Part shown: positions 25,306 through 35,137 of the stretch, piece after piece
Layout of the letters: each line of letters starts with the position of its first letter
How positions within the stretch are numbered: position 1 is the first letter of the stretch
Assembly (NCBI GenBank): GCA_020403455.1
Contig: JADBXP010000010.1
Coordinates: 160,699 to 224,698 of the forward strand
From: Chitinophagaceae bacterium
GTDB lineage: Bacteria; Bacteroidota; Bacteroidia; Chitinophagales; Chitinophagaceae
Direction of reading: 5' to 3'
DNA length: 64,000 bases
Translations under genes and position numbers: made by a program
Notes under the pieces: model-generated
The model's database searches: none
What the model was told of the DNA's origin: nothing
What the model saw: only the letters and a program-made list of their open reading frames with translations

Positions 25306-26829
25306 ATGGCCAAATTGAGATTATTTATAATAATAGCAATTGTTGCACTGGCAGGGGAAATCACTGCCCAGAATATCTATTATAGTGACCCCGACAGAAC
25401 CGACCCTAAAACCCTTCAATTTGAGTTAATTGGCAAACTGGGCGGGCAATTTTTGGTGTATAAAAGCTACCGTGACCAACATTTTATCTATGTTTATGAC
25501 AATGGAATGCGGACCCTGGACAAGGTAAAATTGCCCATAGAAAATGGTCGTTTACTGAGTACAGATTTTTTGGTTTATCCTGATTTCGCCTGGTTTTTTT
25601 ATCAGTATTATTACAAGGGAGCCATTTACGCGGCTGCCCTCAAGATTGACCCTTCCGGAAAACCTGTTGGAAATGAAATAGTTCTTGACTCAACACAGCG
25701 CCAGAGTCTTTCCAACAGTAAGGTCTATTCAGTGATCAACAGCGAAGACAAGAACCAGATCATGGTGTTCAAAATCAATACCACCAATGATCGACGCCAT
25801 GTATTGACTACTTGTTTGTTCAACAAAGAACTTAGCCTGCAGAAGCGCTCTGTCGTTCCTGTTGAAATGCCCCAAACCAATGATTTCTTGTCCGAGTTTA
25901 CCTTATTCAATGACGGTGAAATGGCCTGTATCAGAGCTTCGGGTACTTCCAGCAACGACAACATCAATAAAGTCACTGTGATTTTTAAAGATCCGCTTTG
26001 GGATGCCCTTAGCATGGGGGAATTGTCTGTCAAAGGGATATTTATGGATGATATCAGGATGCGTGCTGATAACATCAATAAACATTATGTCATTACTTCC
26101 TTCTTTAGCAAAATGAAGAGAGGAAATATCGACGGCTTGTATTATGCGGTATGGGATAAAGAAAGACATACAGAGGTAATGCATGCCAGTACAATTTTTT
26201 CTGAGGAGCTAAGAGCTGATGCCCGCGGAGATGGTGCCATCAAAACCGCCTTCAATGATTTTTATATCAAGCAATTGGTGATGCGTCGGGATGGAGGCTT
26301 CATTCTGGCTGCCGAATCTGTCTATACTTCTACCCGGGGGGGCAACCTGAATCGCTGGGATTATCTCTATGGTTCTCCTTTTCGCATGACCAATGATTAC
26401 TTTCTCTGGAACAATCCAATGGGGTTCTATCCCTGGGGATACAACGGTATGTTCAACTCCAACAACTTCACCCGCTTTTATGCAGAAAATGTGATGGTTT
26501 TGTCGTTTGATCCTGCAGGGAAGCTCGAGTGGAGCAATATCGTTCGTAAGTCACAGTTCGATGACAACAAGGATGATATGATTGGGTTTGCACTTGTCAA
26601 TACCGGAAATCAACTGCATTTTCTTTTCAATTCCTACGAAAAAAGAATACAAATTCTTTCTGACCAAAGCATTACTTCCGAGGGACAACTCATCCGTAAC
26701 CCCACTTTAAAAAATTTGGACAGGGGATTTGAATTCATGCCCAGGCATGCCAAACAAGTCGGACTTAGACAGGTATTGATACCTTGTCAGTACAGAGGGT
26801 ATATCTGTTTTGCCAAAATAGAATTTTAA
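25306..26829 (+). CDS. Secreted protein of unknown function (507 aa)
   Basis: I do not recognise this family. The precursor has a clear Sec signal peptide (AKLRLFIIIAIVALAGEITAQ). The mature part is rich in aromatic and polar residues with alternating short strands, such as FLVYKSYRDQHFIYVYDNGM and FAWFFYQYYYKGAIYAAALKID. This looks like a beta-propeller or beta-rich outer-surface protein, although no repeat motif is clear enough to name. A stretch near 355-395 is unusually rich in Asn, Trp, Tyr and Gly. There is no lipobox and no type IX sorting domain. The membrane-protein gene downstream begins about 8 bases after its stop, which suggests co-transcription. Confidence 0.8.
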   Translation: MAKLRLFIIIAIVALAGEITAQNIYYSDPDRTDPKTLQFELIGKLGGQFLVYKSYRDQHFIYVYDNGMRTLDKVKLPIENGRLLSTDFLVYPDFAWFFYQYYYKGAIYAAALKIDPSGKPVGNEIVLDSTQRQSLSNSKVYSVINSEDKNQIMVFKINTTNDRRHVLTTCLFNKELSLQKRSVVPVEMPQTNDFLSEFTLFNDGEMACIRASGTSSNDNINKVTVIFKDPLWDALSMGELSVKGIFMDDIRMRADNINKHYVITSFFSKMKRGNIDGLYYAVWDKERHTEVMHASTIFSEELRADARGDGAIKTAFNDFYIKQLVMRRDGGFILAAESVYTSTRGGNLNRWDYLYGSPFRMTNDYFLWNNPMGFYPWGYNGMFNSNNFTRFYAENVMVLSFDPAGKLEWSNIVRKSQFDDNKDDMIGFALVNTGNQLHFLFNSYEKRIQILSDQSITSEGQLIRNPTLKNLDRGFEFMPRHAKQVGLRQVLIPCQYRGYICFAKIEF

Positions 26830-26837
26830 ATTGCACC

Positions 26838-27821
26838 GTGGTCTTTTTATTCAGGGATAAATCACTCGTCAATATCATTTTACTCATTTTACTGAGTATA
26901 GGTATTCATGCGCATTTGTTGTGGTCGCCGGTATTGATAAGTACGACACCCGAAAGTGGATGGCTATCTGAGTGGATTGCCGGTTATTTTTCCGGACTTC
27001 ACCCCACTGTTTTGTTTGTATTGTTTCAGATTTTACTGATATCACTTGCCCTGCGTTTGAATGGTATCATGGACAGGATGCGGATGTTCCCAACATCAAC
27101 ATATCTGCCCGCACTCACCCTGGTGATGCTGTCCGGTCTTTTTCCATCCTGGTGTCATTTTAGTCCCGCTCTGGTTTCAGGACATCTTCTCTTATGGATT
27201 TTCTCCCGCATATGTGACCTGCCTCAACAAACACAGGTTAGGTCTGCCTTGCTGAACAATGGATTGTTATTGGGAATTGCCGTGATAGCGTACCATCCTA
27301 TGTTGTGGATGGCCATCGCGTCCATACCTGCCATGGCCATCGTGAAGAGATTTCGCCTCAACGAATACCTTATATTCCTACTTGGCTTTTTCCTCCCTTA
27401 CTATTTTTTGTTGGCTGGGTCTTTTTTAACCGATAATCTCCCCGCCTTTTTTCGACAGCTACCCATTTTCTCTCCCGGTTGGCCTATGCAAAGACCCGAT
27501 GAGATGGGTATTGCTTCCCTGGTTTTGCTGGTTATTGCAATCTTGGTGGGGTTAAATTATTGGCAGCGCTTCAACGGAAGACTGCTCATGCAAACCCGCA
27601 ATTGCTGGGGTGTGCTCCTTATTTTCCTGCTTTTTTTAATTCCGCTGCCTTTTTTGATGAGCAGTCAGGGGATGGAGGGATTGTGGTTGCTGACCCTGCC
27701 ATTGAGTGCCTTCTTTTCAACGGCTTTCTCAATTCCCCGCCGCTTATTACTGCCCAATCTACTGTTTTGGCTTCTGCTGGCTCAGTCCTTGGTGCACAAT
27801 TGGTTCATTATGAAAAAATAG
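26838..27821 (+). CDS. Multipass integral membrane protein of unknown function
   Basis: From a GTG at 26838 the protein has about 327 residues. The frame is open further upstream but overlaps the previous gene. It contains around nine hydrophobic segments, from LVNIILLILLSIGIHAHLLW near the N-terminus to LLLPNLLFWLLLAQSLVHNWFIM at the C-terminus. The architecture resembles the DUF6427-like membrane proteins of Bacteroidota, but I cannot confirm that from sequence alone. No catalytic motifs are visible. It follows the secreted protein with an 8-base gap and precedes purQ, which has its own promoter element. Confidence 0.75.
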   Translation: MVFLFRDKSLVNIILLILLSIGIHAHLLWSPVLISTTPESGWLSEWIAGYFSGLHPTVLFVLFQILLISLALRLNGIMDRMRMFPTSTYLPALTLVMLSGLFPSWCHFSPALVSGHLLLWIFSRICDLPQQTQVRSALLNNGLLLGIAVIAYHPMLWMAIASIPAMAIVKRFRLNEYLIFLLGFFLPYYFLLAGSFLTDNLPAFFRQLPIFSPGWPMQRPDEMGIASLVLLVIAILVGLNYWQRFNGRLLMQTRNCWGVLLIFLLFLIPLPFLMSSQGMEGLWLLTLPLSAFFSTAFSIPRRLLLPNLLFWLLLAQSLVHNWFIMKK

Positions 27822-27844
27822 GTTAGGAAGAGCCCTGTGTTCGT

Positions 27845-27852
27845 TAACTTTG
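27845..27852 (+). promoter_or_regulatory. Putative -7 element (TAACTTTG) of purQ
   Basis: An exact TAnnTTTG match, 34 bases upstream of the purQ ATG, in the short gap after the membrane-protein gene. Confidence 0.4.
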
Positions 27853-27886
27853 ACCTGAAATATTTTATTATTATTAATCCATTGAC

Positions 27887-28561
27887 ATGAAATTTGGGGT
27901 AGTTGTTTTTCCGGGTTCCAACTGTGACAGGGATATGTTTGATGCCATTCAACATGATTTGAAGGCACCTGTCTCTTTTCTTTGGCACAAAGACAGCGAT
28001 TTAAGTGCATTTTCAACTGAAGATTGTATCATACTACCCGGTGGTTTTTCTTATGGTGACTATCTGCGCTGCGGTGCCATCGCCAGATTTAGTCCCATGA
28101 TGCAATCTGTGATTCGGTTTGCTCATGAGGGAGGGAAAGTATTTGGTGTATGTAATGGATTTCAGATTTTATGTGAGAGCGGGCTACTGCCCGGGGTGTT
28201 ACTTCAAAACATGAACCGTCAATTCATTTGCAAGAATGTTTATATCCGCTCTGCGGAAGGCCAGGTGTTGACCATACCCATTGCCCATGGGGAAGGACGA
28301 TACCATGGTGATGAAAAATTATTGGATGAACTGGAAGCCAATCAACAAATCATCTACCGCTATTGTGATGCATCCGGTAATCTCTCTGATTCCGCCAACC
28401 CCAATGGAGCAGCTCGCCACATAGCAGGCATCTGCAACAAGGAGCGAAATGTTTTTGGAATGATGCCTCACCCGGAAAGAGCTACTTCGCCTTCTTTAGG
28501 TAACCGGGATGGACTAGAAGTATTTCGTTTTCTCGGACTAGTTCCTGAATTGATAGCATAA
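27887..28561 (+). CDS. purQ: Phosphoribosylformylglycinamidine synthase glutaminase subunit
   Basis: This 224-residue class I glutamine amidotransferase supplies ammonia to the PurL subunit in the fourth step of purine synthesis. Visible motifs are [14 protein letters not shown] at the N-terminus, [17 protein letters not shown], the nucleophile Cys in [13 protein letters not shown], and the His-Glu pair in MMPHPERA. It is a stand-alone subunit rather than a domain of a long PurL, so separate purL and purS genes should exist elsewhere. The DsbD-related genes begin 12 bases downstream and may share the transcript. Confidence 0.96.
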   Translation: MKFGVVVFPGSNCDRDMFDAIQHDLKAPVSFLWHKDSDLSAFSTEDCIILPGGFSYGDYLRCGAIARFSPMMQSVIRFAHEGGKVFGVCNGFQILCESGLLPGVLLQNMNRQFICKNVYIRSAEGQVLTIPIAHGEGRYHGDEKLLDELEANQQIIYRYCDASGNLSDSANPNGAARHIAGICNKERNVFGMMPHPERATSPSLGNRDGLEVFRFLGLVPELIA

Positions 28562-28573
28562 AATCTCCTACCT

Positions 28574-29038
28574 ATGAAAAAGTTATTGATCGCCTCTCTG
28601 TTTTTTTTCTGCTGGCATGCTAGTTCTGCCCAAATTGAAAATCCGGTTCAATGGAATTTCTCTGCAACCAAGGTGAGTCCGGGTGTTTATGACGTAGTAC
28701 TTTCTGCTGAAATAGAGAAGCCCTGGCACCTGTATTCTCAATTCACAGGAAAGGGTGGTCCAATACCCACTACCATTACCTTTCGTCCCAACCCATTGTT
28801 ACAGATTGCTGCCGGCAAGGCCAAAGAAGTTGGTAAGCCCGAAAAAACCCTGGACCCCAATTTTGGTCAGCCCCCCGTTCCGGTTGTTTATTTCAGCAAC
28901 GAGGTGAAGTTTGTAAAAAGAGTAACAGTGCGGGGAAAGGTTTCTACCAATATTGCTGGCACAGTTGAGTACATGGTATGCAATGACAATAAATGCCTGC
29001 CACCTACCAAAAAATCATTTGACATCAAGCTTCCCTAA
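28574..29038 (+). CDS. Secreted DsbD alpha-domain-like protein with a CX4C pair
   Basis: This 154-residue precursor has a signal peptide (KKLLIASLFFFCWHASSAQ) and one domain resembling the periplasmic N-terminal (alpha) domain of DsbD. It includes KPWHLYSQFTGKGGPIPTTITF and a C-terminal VCNDNKCLPPTKKSFDI. The two cysteines in CNDNKC occupy the place of the redox-active pair of the DsbD alpha domain, which passes electrons to periplasmic thiol proteins. The gene ends 2 bases before the DsbD-like membrane protein, whose own periplasmic N-terminus lacks cysteines. The two may together make a complete electron relay (inference). Confidence 0.85.
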   Translation: MKKLLIASLFFFCWHASSAQIENPVQWNFSATKVSPGVYDVVLSAEIEKPWHLYSQFTGKGGPIPTTITFRPNPLLQIAAGKAKEVGKPEKTLDPNFGQPPVPVVYFSNEVKFVKRVTVRGKVSTNIAGTVEYMVCNDNKCLPPTKKSFDIKLP

Positions 29039-29040
29039 TC

Positions 29041-30978
29041 ATGCGAATATTCGTTGCCATATGTTGGTGGTGTTTCCTTGGCTTTACTAATCAGCTTGCA
29101 GCACAAAGCAAAGCAGATACTTCTATTGCCTGGAACGTAACGGCACAAAGAAGTTCTGATACATCATTGGTCATAACCATTCAGGCGCAGCCAAAGTCAG
29201 GACTTTCTCTCTTCGGGTTTTCAATGGGTTCCTCACTCAGTAGCAGTCTTCAAATCGACAGTTTATCCCGTCCTTTGTCTGCCACAGACATTCAAATCAT
29301 TTCAGGAAAGACATCAGTCGTTCAATTGCCCGATGATACAACGAAGTATAATGTTTATTCAGATACGGTGGTATGGAAGCTGGCAGTAGTTATTCCTGCG
29401 AACCGAAAAGGTTGGCTGACTGGTAACATCAATTGGTTAGGTAAAATGGGAGATACATTCCCCAGCAATACGTATTCCTTCCGCGTTGCTGTTCCTGCAT
29501 CCGCTGCCGACACAACAACTTCCGGAGGGTGGTGGCAGATATTTTTAATCTGTTTTTTAACGGGTCTGGTTGCAGTGATAACACCCTGTGTTTTTCCGTT
29601 AATTCCCGTAACCGTTAGCTTCTTCCTTAAAAAAAGCGAAACAAAACAAGCAGGCTGGAGGAACGCACTCTGGTATTCAATTTCCATCGTACTCATTTAT
29701 ACGATTCCTACATTATTACTCACCCTTATTTTCGGGGATTCCATTTTGTACCGCATTTCTGTTAGTCCTGTATCCAACCTGCTCTTCTTTCTCATCTTCC
29801 TGATCTTTGCCATTTCCTTTTTTGGTGCTTTTGAAATCAGCCTTCCCAACAGTTGGGCCAACAAAGCAGACAGGAAAGCAGGAAAAGGCGGATTGGCCGG
29901 TATCTTTTTCATGGCACTCACCCTAGTAATCGTTTCTTTTTCCTGCACAGGTCCGCTGGTGGGAACATTGCTCGGACAAACCAGTTCCAATGGAGTAGGA
30001 ATAGCACCGGTTATTGGTATGTTCGGATTTGGTCTCGGACTTGCCCTCCCATTTTCATTGCTGGCTTTCTTTCCAGCGCTGTTGCCCGCACTTCCAAAAA
30101 GCGGTGGCTGGCTGAATGCTGTGAAAGTTTGTTTTGGATTCATCGAATTGGCATTGGCACTGAAATTCTTCTCCAATGTTGACCTATCCTATCACTGGGG
30201 TATTCTCGACCGAGATGTGTTTCTGGTATTGTGGATCGTGATTTTCGGACTAATGAGCTTGTATCTCTTGGGGAAAATTCGCTTTTCTCACGACAGTGAA
30301 CTGAAGTATTTGTCGGTACCAAGATTCTTTCTGGCATTGATTTCCCTCTCTTTCACCATCTATATGGTGCCCGGGTTGTGGGGAGCACCACTGAACGCAT
30401 TGAGCGGCTTCATCCCACCCGCGGTAACACAGGATTTTAACCTGAATAATCTCCAATACCAGACTTCCCCAGCACCAGCCTCTCCATCTGCCGCAGCTGC
30501 ACCTGTAAAGTATACAGACAAATTGAAAGTGCCCTTTGGACTAACAGCTTATTTTGATTTGGAGGAAGGAATGACGGCAGCAAAAAAACTTAAAAAGCCG
30601 GTGATGCTCGATTTTACCGGACATACCTGTGCCAACTGCAGAAAAATGGAAGAACAGGTATGGAAGCAACCGGAGGTATTGGAACGCCTGAAAAAGGATT
30701 TTGTGTTGATTAGTCTCTATGTGGATGAAAGCACACCATTGCCTGCCGAAGAACAGTATACCGATGCTGAGGGTAATTTCATTTCCACAGTGGGCGAGAA
30801 AAATCTTGCTTACGAGAAAGCCAAGTTCGGTATCAATGCCCAGCCACTTTATATGTTTTTAGATACCAACGGGGAGCCTTTGAGTGACGTTCGGTATGGA
30901 TACGACCCTGATGTAAAGCGGTTTATCACACATCTGGAAAATGTAAAACAGGAATTCAACCGTCGCTCGCAGCAGTAA
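29041..30978 (+). CDS. dsbD: DsbD-type thiol:disulfide interchange protein (membrane + thioredoxin domains)
   Basis: The 645-residue protein has four parts. There is a signal peptide, and a periplasmic region (about 23-160) that looks like a degenerate alpha domain without cysteines. A membrane domain of about eight segments carries the conserved cysteines in ITPCVFPLIPVTVSFF and FSCTGPLVGTLLG. A C-terminal thioredoxin domain carries CANC in DFTGHTCANCRKMEEQVW. DsbD moves electrons from cytoplasmic thioredoxin across the inner membrane to periplasmic reductases and cytochrome maturation. The missing alpha-domain cysteines may be supplied by the small protein encoded 2 bases upstream. Ala/Pro-rich linker near 475-490. 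Convergent with the sigma factor gene, 2 bases apart. Confidence 0.92.
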   Translation: MRIFVAICWWCFLGFTNQLAAQSKADTSIAWNVTAQRSSDTSLVITIQAQPKSGLSLFGFSMGSSLSSSLQIDSLSRPLSATDIQIISGKTSVVQLPDDTTKYNVYSDTVVWKLAVVIPANRKGWLTGNINWLGKMGDTFPSNTYSFRVAVPASAADTTTSGGWWQIFLICFLTGLVAVITPCVFPLIPVTVSFFLKKSETKQAGWRNALWYSISIVLIYTIPTLLLTLIFGDSILYRISVSPVSNLLFFLIFLIFAISFFGAFEISLPNSWANKADRKAGKGGLAGIFFMALTLVIVSFSCTGPLVGTLLGQTSSNGVGIAPVIGMFGFGLGLALPFSLLAFFPALLPALPKSGGWLNAVKVCFGFIELALALKFFSNVDLSYHWGILDRDVFLVLWIVIFGLMSLYLLGKIRFSHDSELKYLSVPRFFLALISLSFTIYMVPGLWGAPLNALSGFIPPAVTQDFNLNNLQYQTSPAPASPSAAAAPVKYTDKLKVPFGLTAYFDLEEGMTAAKKLKKPVMLDFTGHTCANCRKMEEQVWKQPEVLERLKKDFVLISLYVDESTPLPAEEQYTDAEGNFISTVGEKNLAYEKAKFGINAQPLYMFLDTNGEPLSDVRYGYDPDVKRFITHLENVKQEFNRRSQQ

Positions 30979-30980
30979 TA

Positions 30981-31565
30981 TCAGAGCGCAATTTGCTTCT
31001 CTGCCATCAGCTTCCTCAAATTAATCAAGCCATAACGCATGCGACCCAAAGCAGTATTGATGCTGCAATTGGTGATTTGTGCGATTTCCTTGAAACTCAG
31101 GTTGGCATAGTGTCTGAGAACGATGATCTCTCTTTGTTCCTCCGGAAGTAAATCGAGCATCATGCGGACGCGGTCATGGGACTGACCCTGCATCATTTTT
31201 GTATCGGCAGCATCATCCGATAACTGGAGCACATCGAAAATATCTGAATGTTCACTGGTTTTCACAGAAGGATTGCGCTTTACTTTTCTGAAGTAGTCCA
31301 GACAAAGATTACGGGCTATGCGGAGTGCCCAGGGTAAAAATTTCCCCTCCTCGGTATAGCGTTTGTTTTGAAGGGTGTCTATGATCTTAATAAACACATC
31401 CTGGAACAAATCTTCCGCCAAATAATTGTCTTTTACATAAAACAGCAGGGAAGAATAAACCTTATCCTTGTACCTGTTGATCAACACTTCCACAGCGTGG
31501 GTATCTCCCTCCTGGAAGGCCTTGATCAACTCTGTATCCGATACCTGGCTCATTTCTTTCTTCAT
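30981..31565 (-). CDS. ECF-type RNA polymerase sigma factor
   Basis: This 194-residue sigma-70-family protein has region 2 (YLAEDLFQDVFIKIIDTLQN and the following WALRIARNLCLDYFRK). Region 4 carries LPEEQREIIVLRHYANLSFKEIAQITNCSINTALGRMRYGL, with a helix-turn-helix. It lacks region 1.1 and region 3, as expected for the extracytoplasmic-function group. No anti-sigma (FecR-like or zinc-binding) gene is adjacent, so its control is unknown. Proteins of this close type are common as stand-alone sigma factors in Bacteroidota. The 238 bases between this gene and the uvrA-like gene contain only a short GCAGGA/TCCTGC inverted repeat (31713-31730). Confidence 0.9.
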   Translation of the reverse strand: MKKEMSQVSDTELIKAFQEGDTHAVEVLINRYKDKVYSSLLFYVKDNYLAEDLFQDVFIKIIDTLQNKRYTEEGKFLPWALRIARNLCLDYFRKVKRNPSVKTSEHSDIFDVLQLSDDAADTKMMQGQSHDRVRMMLDLLPEEQREIIVLRHYANLSFKEIAQITNCSINTALGRMRYGLINLRKLMAEKQIAL

Positions 31566-31803
31566 CGCCGCTTGATTCTTGGTGTGTTGGGAGAGCTTTT
31601 ATTTTTAAGTAACCTTGCTCATTGCTCTCTTATTCAGGAACAAATTATACATCTTTTGATACCATACGTAGGTTGTGGAAAGAAGATACATGTTCCAAAA
31701 GGTTATTCACATGCAGGAATTTTCTCCTGCGGTCATTTTTCACACAGACAAGTTCTGCTTTAGGCCAACAAAGCCATGATTTATATGTTTATTTTGCAGA
31801 CTT

Positions 31804-34632
31804 ATGGCCAGGCAAACATCCCGTACCAATACAGCACACCGCAAACCCATTCCCGAGGATATTGAAATCAAAGGGGCACGTGTGCACAACCTCCAGAATA
31901 TTTCTGTCAACATTCCCCGGGGAAAGCTGGTAGTTGTGACCGGAGTTTCCGGAAGTGGAAAGTCTTCCTTGACCATTGACACCTTGTTTGCAGAAGGTCA
32001 GCGCAGGTATGCGGAAAGCTTAAGTGCTTATGCCCGTCAGTTCATGGCTCGCATGGAAAAGCCCGATGTGGATGATATCAAAGGACTTTGCCCTGCCATC
32101 GCCATAGAACAAAAAGTCATAACCCGAACACCCCGTAGTACCGTGGGCAGCATGACAGAAATTTACGATTACCTGCGGCTGCTCTATGCACGGGTGGGTA
32201 AAACGATTTCGCCTGTCAGCGGCGTAGAGGTTAGAAAAAGTGACATCAATGATGTAGTCAAGGCCATTACTTCACAGCCCTCAGGCACCAAAATATTCTT
32301 GCTGACCGTTTTTCGGCAACATGCCAACCGTCAACCGAGAGAGGAATTAAATATTCTGTTGCAAAAAGGATTTTCCCGCCTTTATTGTAGAACCAAGGAG
32401 GGGTCTGATTCGGTGCGCATAGAGGAGTGGCTGGAACTAACTGATAAGGAAATTGAAAAAAAGCTGAAAGCTTTTGGTAAAGAAGTCTATGTTTTGGTGG
32501 ATCGCTATGTGTCAAGGGAATGGGGTGAAGATGATATTCACCGCATGAATGATTCCATCACCACTGCTTTTTATGAGGGAGAGGGAAAAGTATGGCTGGA
32601 GACAGATAAGTTAGCTTTTCTTTCCTTCACCAACCAACTGGAAGCCGATGGGATGCGTTTTGAAGACCCTGTTCCCAATCTTTTTTCTTTCAACAATCCT
32701 TTTGGTGCTTGTCCGGTATGTGAAGGATTTAGTCAGGTGTTGGGTATAGATGAAGACCTGGTGATTCCCGACAAACAACTTAGTTTATATGAAGGAGCGG
32801 TGGCACCCTGGAAAGGGGAGAAGTTGGGTTGGTGGAAGGAGCAGTTCATCAAGGGAGCATCGGGAATCGGCTTTCCTATACACAAACCGATTGTAGATTT
32901 AACGGTAGCCCAGTATACACTCTTGTGGGAAGGTGCCGGAAAAGTTTATGGCATCAATGAATTTTTCAAAGAAGTAGAGCAGAATCTTTACAAAGTTCAG
33001 TACAGGGTGTTGTTGAGTCGCTACCGGGGTAGAACTACCTGTAATGCTTGTTCAGGATATCGATTGAGGAAGGAAGCCTTGTATGTAAAGATCAATGGTC
33101 ACCACATTGGAGAGCTCTGCGCCTGGCAGGTGAAAGACCTGCAACAATGGCTGCAGCAAATAAAATGGTCCGAGAGTGAAATGGCCATTGCACGCAGAAT
33201 ACTTTTGGAAATAGAGCAACGGTTACAAACTATGTTAGACGTTGGTTTGGGCTACCTTACCCTGAATCGATTGGCCAATTCATTGAGTGGCGGCGAAAGC
33301 CAGCGCATTCAGTTAACGCGTAGTTTGGGCTCAAACCTAACCGATTCATTGTACATCCTTGATGAGCCATCAATTGGATTACATGCTCGGGATACAGGTC
33401 AATTGATCAAGGTACTTCAGTCGTTGCGCAATCTGGGCAATACCGTGGTGGTTGTAGAGCACGATGAAATGATGATGCGGGAGGCAGATTATATCATTGA
33501 TATGGGACCGCTGGCTTCCCACCTGGGTGGGAAAGTAGTTGCTGCAGGAAACTATGCTGAAATCATTGCACATTCTGAAAGTCTAACGGGCGCCTATCTT
33601 TCAGGGAAGAAGTCAATTACTGCACCCAGAACCTTGCGGAAATGGAATAACAGCATACGCGTAGAAAAGGCACGTCAGAATAACCTGAAAGGCATTACGG
33701 TTCAGTTTCCGCTCAATGTTCTGTGTGTAGTAAGTGGGGTAAGCGGCAGCGGCAAAACAACATTGGTGAAACAGATTTTAGTACCTGCATTGCGGAAACT
33801 GAAAGGTGAGGGAACCGAAAAGCCGGGTCTCCATAAAGAGGTCAGCGGTGATATTGACCTGATCGATCATGTTGAAATGATAGATCAAAACCCCATTGGT
33901 AAATCTTCCCGAAGTAATCCGGTCACTTATATCAAAGCATGGGATCCTATCCGTGATCTCTACTCAAAACAACCGCTATCCAAAACAAGAGGGTTCCTGC
34001 CCAAGCACTTCTCCTTTAATGTGGATGGTGGTCGTTGTGATACCTGCAAGGGAGAAGGGGAACAGCTCGTTGAGATGCAGTTCCTCGCAGATGTTCACCT
34101 GATCTGTGAATCTTGTCGGGGGAAAAGATTCAAAGATGAAGTACTCGACGTTACGTATCGACAGAAAAATATTTTTGATGTACTCGATATGAGTGTCGAT
34201 GATGCTCTGCAGTTTTTTGAGGGTGAAAAAAACATTTCCGTCGCTATCAAACCCTTGCAGGACGTAGGTTTGGGGTACATTAAACTCGGACAAAGCAGCG
34301 ATACTCTCAGCGGTGGTGAAGCCCAGCGGGTAAAATTAGCGAGCTTCTTGGGCAAGGGCAAGGGGGCGGGAAAAATTTTATTTGTGTTCGATGAGCCGAC
34401 AACCGGACTTCATTTTCATGATATACACAAATTGTTGGCTTCTTTTCATGCGCTGATCGATCAGGGACATTCCGTTTTGGTGATTGAACACAACCTTGAT
34501 GTTATCCGCTGTGCCGATTGGGTGATTGACTTGGGACCCGAGGCGGGTGACCGTGGCGGAGAATTAGTATATGCCGGTGTACCCTCCGGACTCAAGAAAG
34601 AAAAGAAAAGTTTTACAGGGCGTTACTTTTGA
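31804..34632 (+). CDS. uvrA: UvrA-type excinuclease ABC subunit A (probable paralogue)
   Basis: This 942-residue protein has two ABC ATPase modules: Walker [11 protein letters not shown] near residue 50 and [10 protein letters not shown] near 645, with signatures [10 protein letters not shown] and [10 protein letters not shown]. The C-terminal zinc finger is intact (CDTCKGEG and CESCRGKRF). The first zinc finger is not: only CPVC of the usual four cysteines remains, the first CxxC being absent before [16 protein letters not shown]. That, and the divergent N-terminus, suggest it is the second UvrA paralogue common in this phylum rather than the main repair UvrA (inference). UvrA recognises DNA damage and loads UvrB. 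The protein is near full length. Confidence 0.88.
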   Translation: MARQTSRTNTAHRKPIPEDIEIKGARVHNLQNISVNIPRGKLVVVTGVSGSGKSSLTIDTLFAEGQRRYAESLSAYARQFMARMEKPDVDDIKGLCPAIAIEQKVITRTPRSTVGSMTEIYDYLRLLYARVGKTISPVSGVEVRKSDINDVVKAITSQPSGTKIFLLTVFRQHANRQPREELNILLQKGFSRLYCRTKEGSDSVRIEEWLELTDKEIEKKLKAFGKEVYVLVDRYVSREWGEDDIHRMNDSITTAFYEGEGKVWLETDKLAFLSFTNQLEADGMRFEDPVPNLFSFNNPFGACPVCEGFSQVLGIDEDLVIPDKQLSLYEGAVAPWKGEKLGWWKEQFIKGASGIGFPIHKPIVDLTVAQYTLLWEGAGKVYGINEFFKEVEQNLYKVQYRVLLSRYRGRTTCNACSGYRLRKEALYVKINGHHIGELCAWQVKDLQQWLQQIKWSESEMAIARRILLEIEQRLQTMLDVGLGYLTLNRLANSLSGGESQRIQLTRSLGSNLTDSLYILDEPSIGLHARDTGQLIKVLQSLRNLGNTVVVVEHDEMMMREADYIIDMGPLASHLGGKVVAAGNYAEIIAHSESLTGAYLSGKKSITAPRTLRKWNNSIRVEKARQNNLKGITVQFPLNVLCVVSGVSGSGKTTLVKQILVPALRKLKGEGTEKPGLHKEVSGDIDLIDHVEMIDQNPIGKSSRSNPVTYIKAWDPIRDLYSKQPLSKTRGFLPKHFSFNVDGGRCDTCKGEGEQLVEMQFLADVHLICESCRGKRFKDEVLDVTYRQKNIFDVLDMSVDDALQFFEGEKNISVAIKPLQDVGLGYIKLGQSSDTLSGGEAQRVKLASFLGKGKGAGKILFVFDEPTTGLHFHDIHKLLASFHALIDQGHSVLVIEHNLDVIRCADWVIDLGPEAGDRGGELVYAGVPSGLKKEKKSFTGRYF

Positions 34633-34654
34633 CGGCCGGGTCTTTGACCAATCA

Positions 34655-35095
34655 TTACCTCAACCGATTCACACTCTTTACGAGGTGCTCATCTTTGTAA
34701 ATGCCGCGAATGGCAAGAAAGAACAGGAAGGGAATGAACATAACCACCAATGCAGAAAGGTCCATGGTTCCCTGACCCGCAGGGAATTGCCTGGATTCTC
34801 TGTAATACAGGAAAATCAATCCCACCGAAAGGAGCAGTCCTACCAATGCGACCCGCATTTGCGTTGGTCGGTTTTTGTACAAGAAGATACTGATCAGTGC
34901 TATCAAAGCCATCACCACAGTGGTTGCCAGCAACATCCAGTTGGTCATGCCGGTAATTTGCGTGAATGCAGGTTCAGATTGAACTGCAGTATCGTTCGCT
35001 AGTGGTTTGATTCCGCTGAAAAAGCTTGTCTGCAAACTCACAAAAGATAAGGTAGCTGCCAATAACAACCAGATGGTTTGAATGCGTTGTATCAT
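34655..35095 (-). CDS. DUF4293 family membrane protein
   Basis: This 146-residue protein has four hydrophobic segments (IWLLLAATLSFVSLQTSFF, WMLLATTVVMALIALISIFL, RVALVGLLLSVGLIFLYY and LSALVVMFIPFLFFLAI). The start MIQRIQTIWLLLA and this four-helix layout are those of the Bacteroidota-specific DUF4293 family, whose function is unknown. It lies 42 bases downstream of glyA on the same strand and is probably co-transcribed with it. It is convergent with the uvrA-like gene. Confidence 0.85.
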   Translation of the reverse strand: MIQRIQTIWLLLAATLSFVSLQTSFFSGIKPLANDTAVQSEPAFTQITGMTNWMLLATTVVMALIALISIFLYKNRPTQMRVALVGLLLSVGLIFLYYRESRQFPAGQGTMDLSALVVMFIPFLFFLAIRGIYKDEHLVKSVNRLR

Positions 35096-35137
35096 AGGTT
35101 GAAGATACTAAATTTCGATTTTCCGAACTTTTACTGC

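Noticed and set aside
31713..31730. GCAGGA/TCCTGC inverted repeat upstream of the uvrA-like gene as a terminator or operator
   Set aside because: The stem is 6 bp with a 6-base loop, has no proper T run and no symmetry beyond chance expectation, so no function is assigned.
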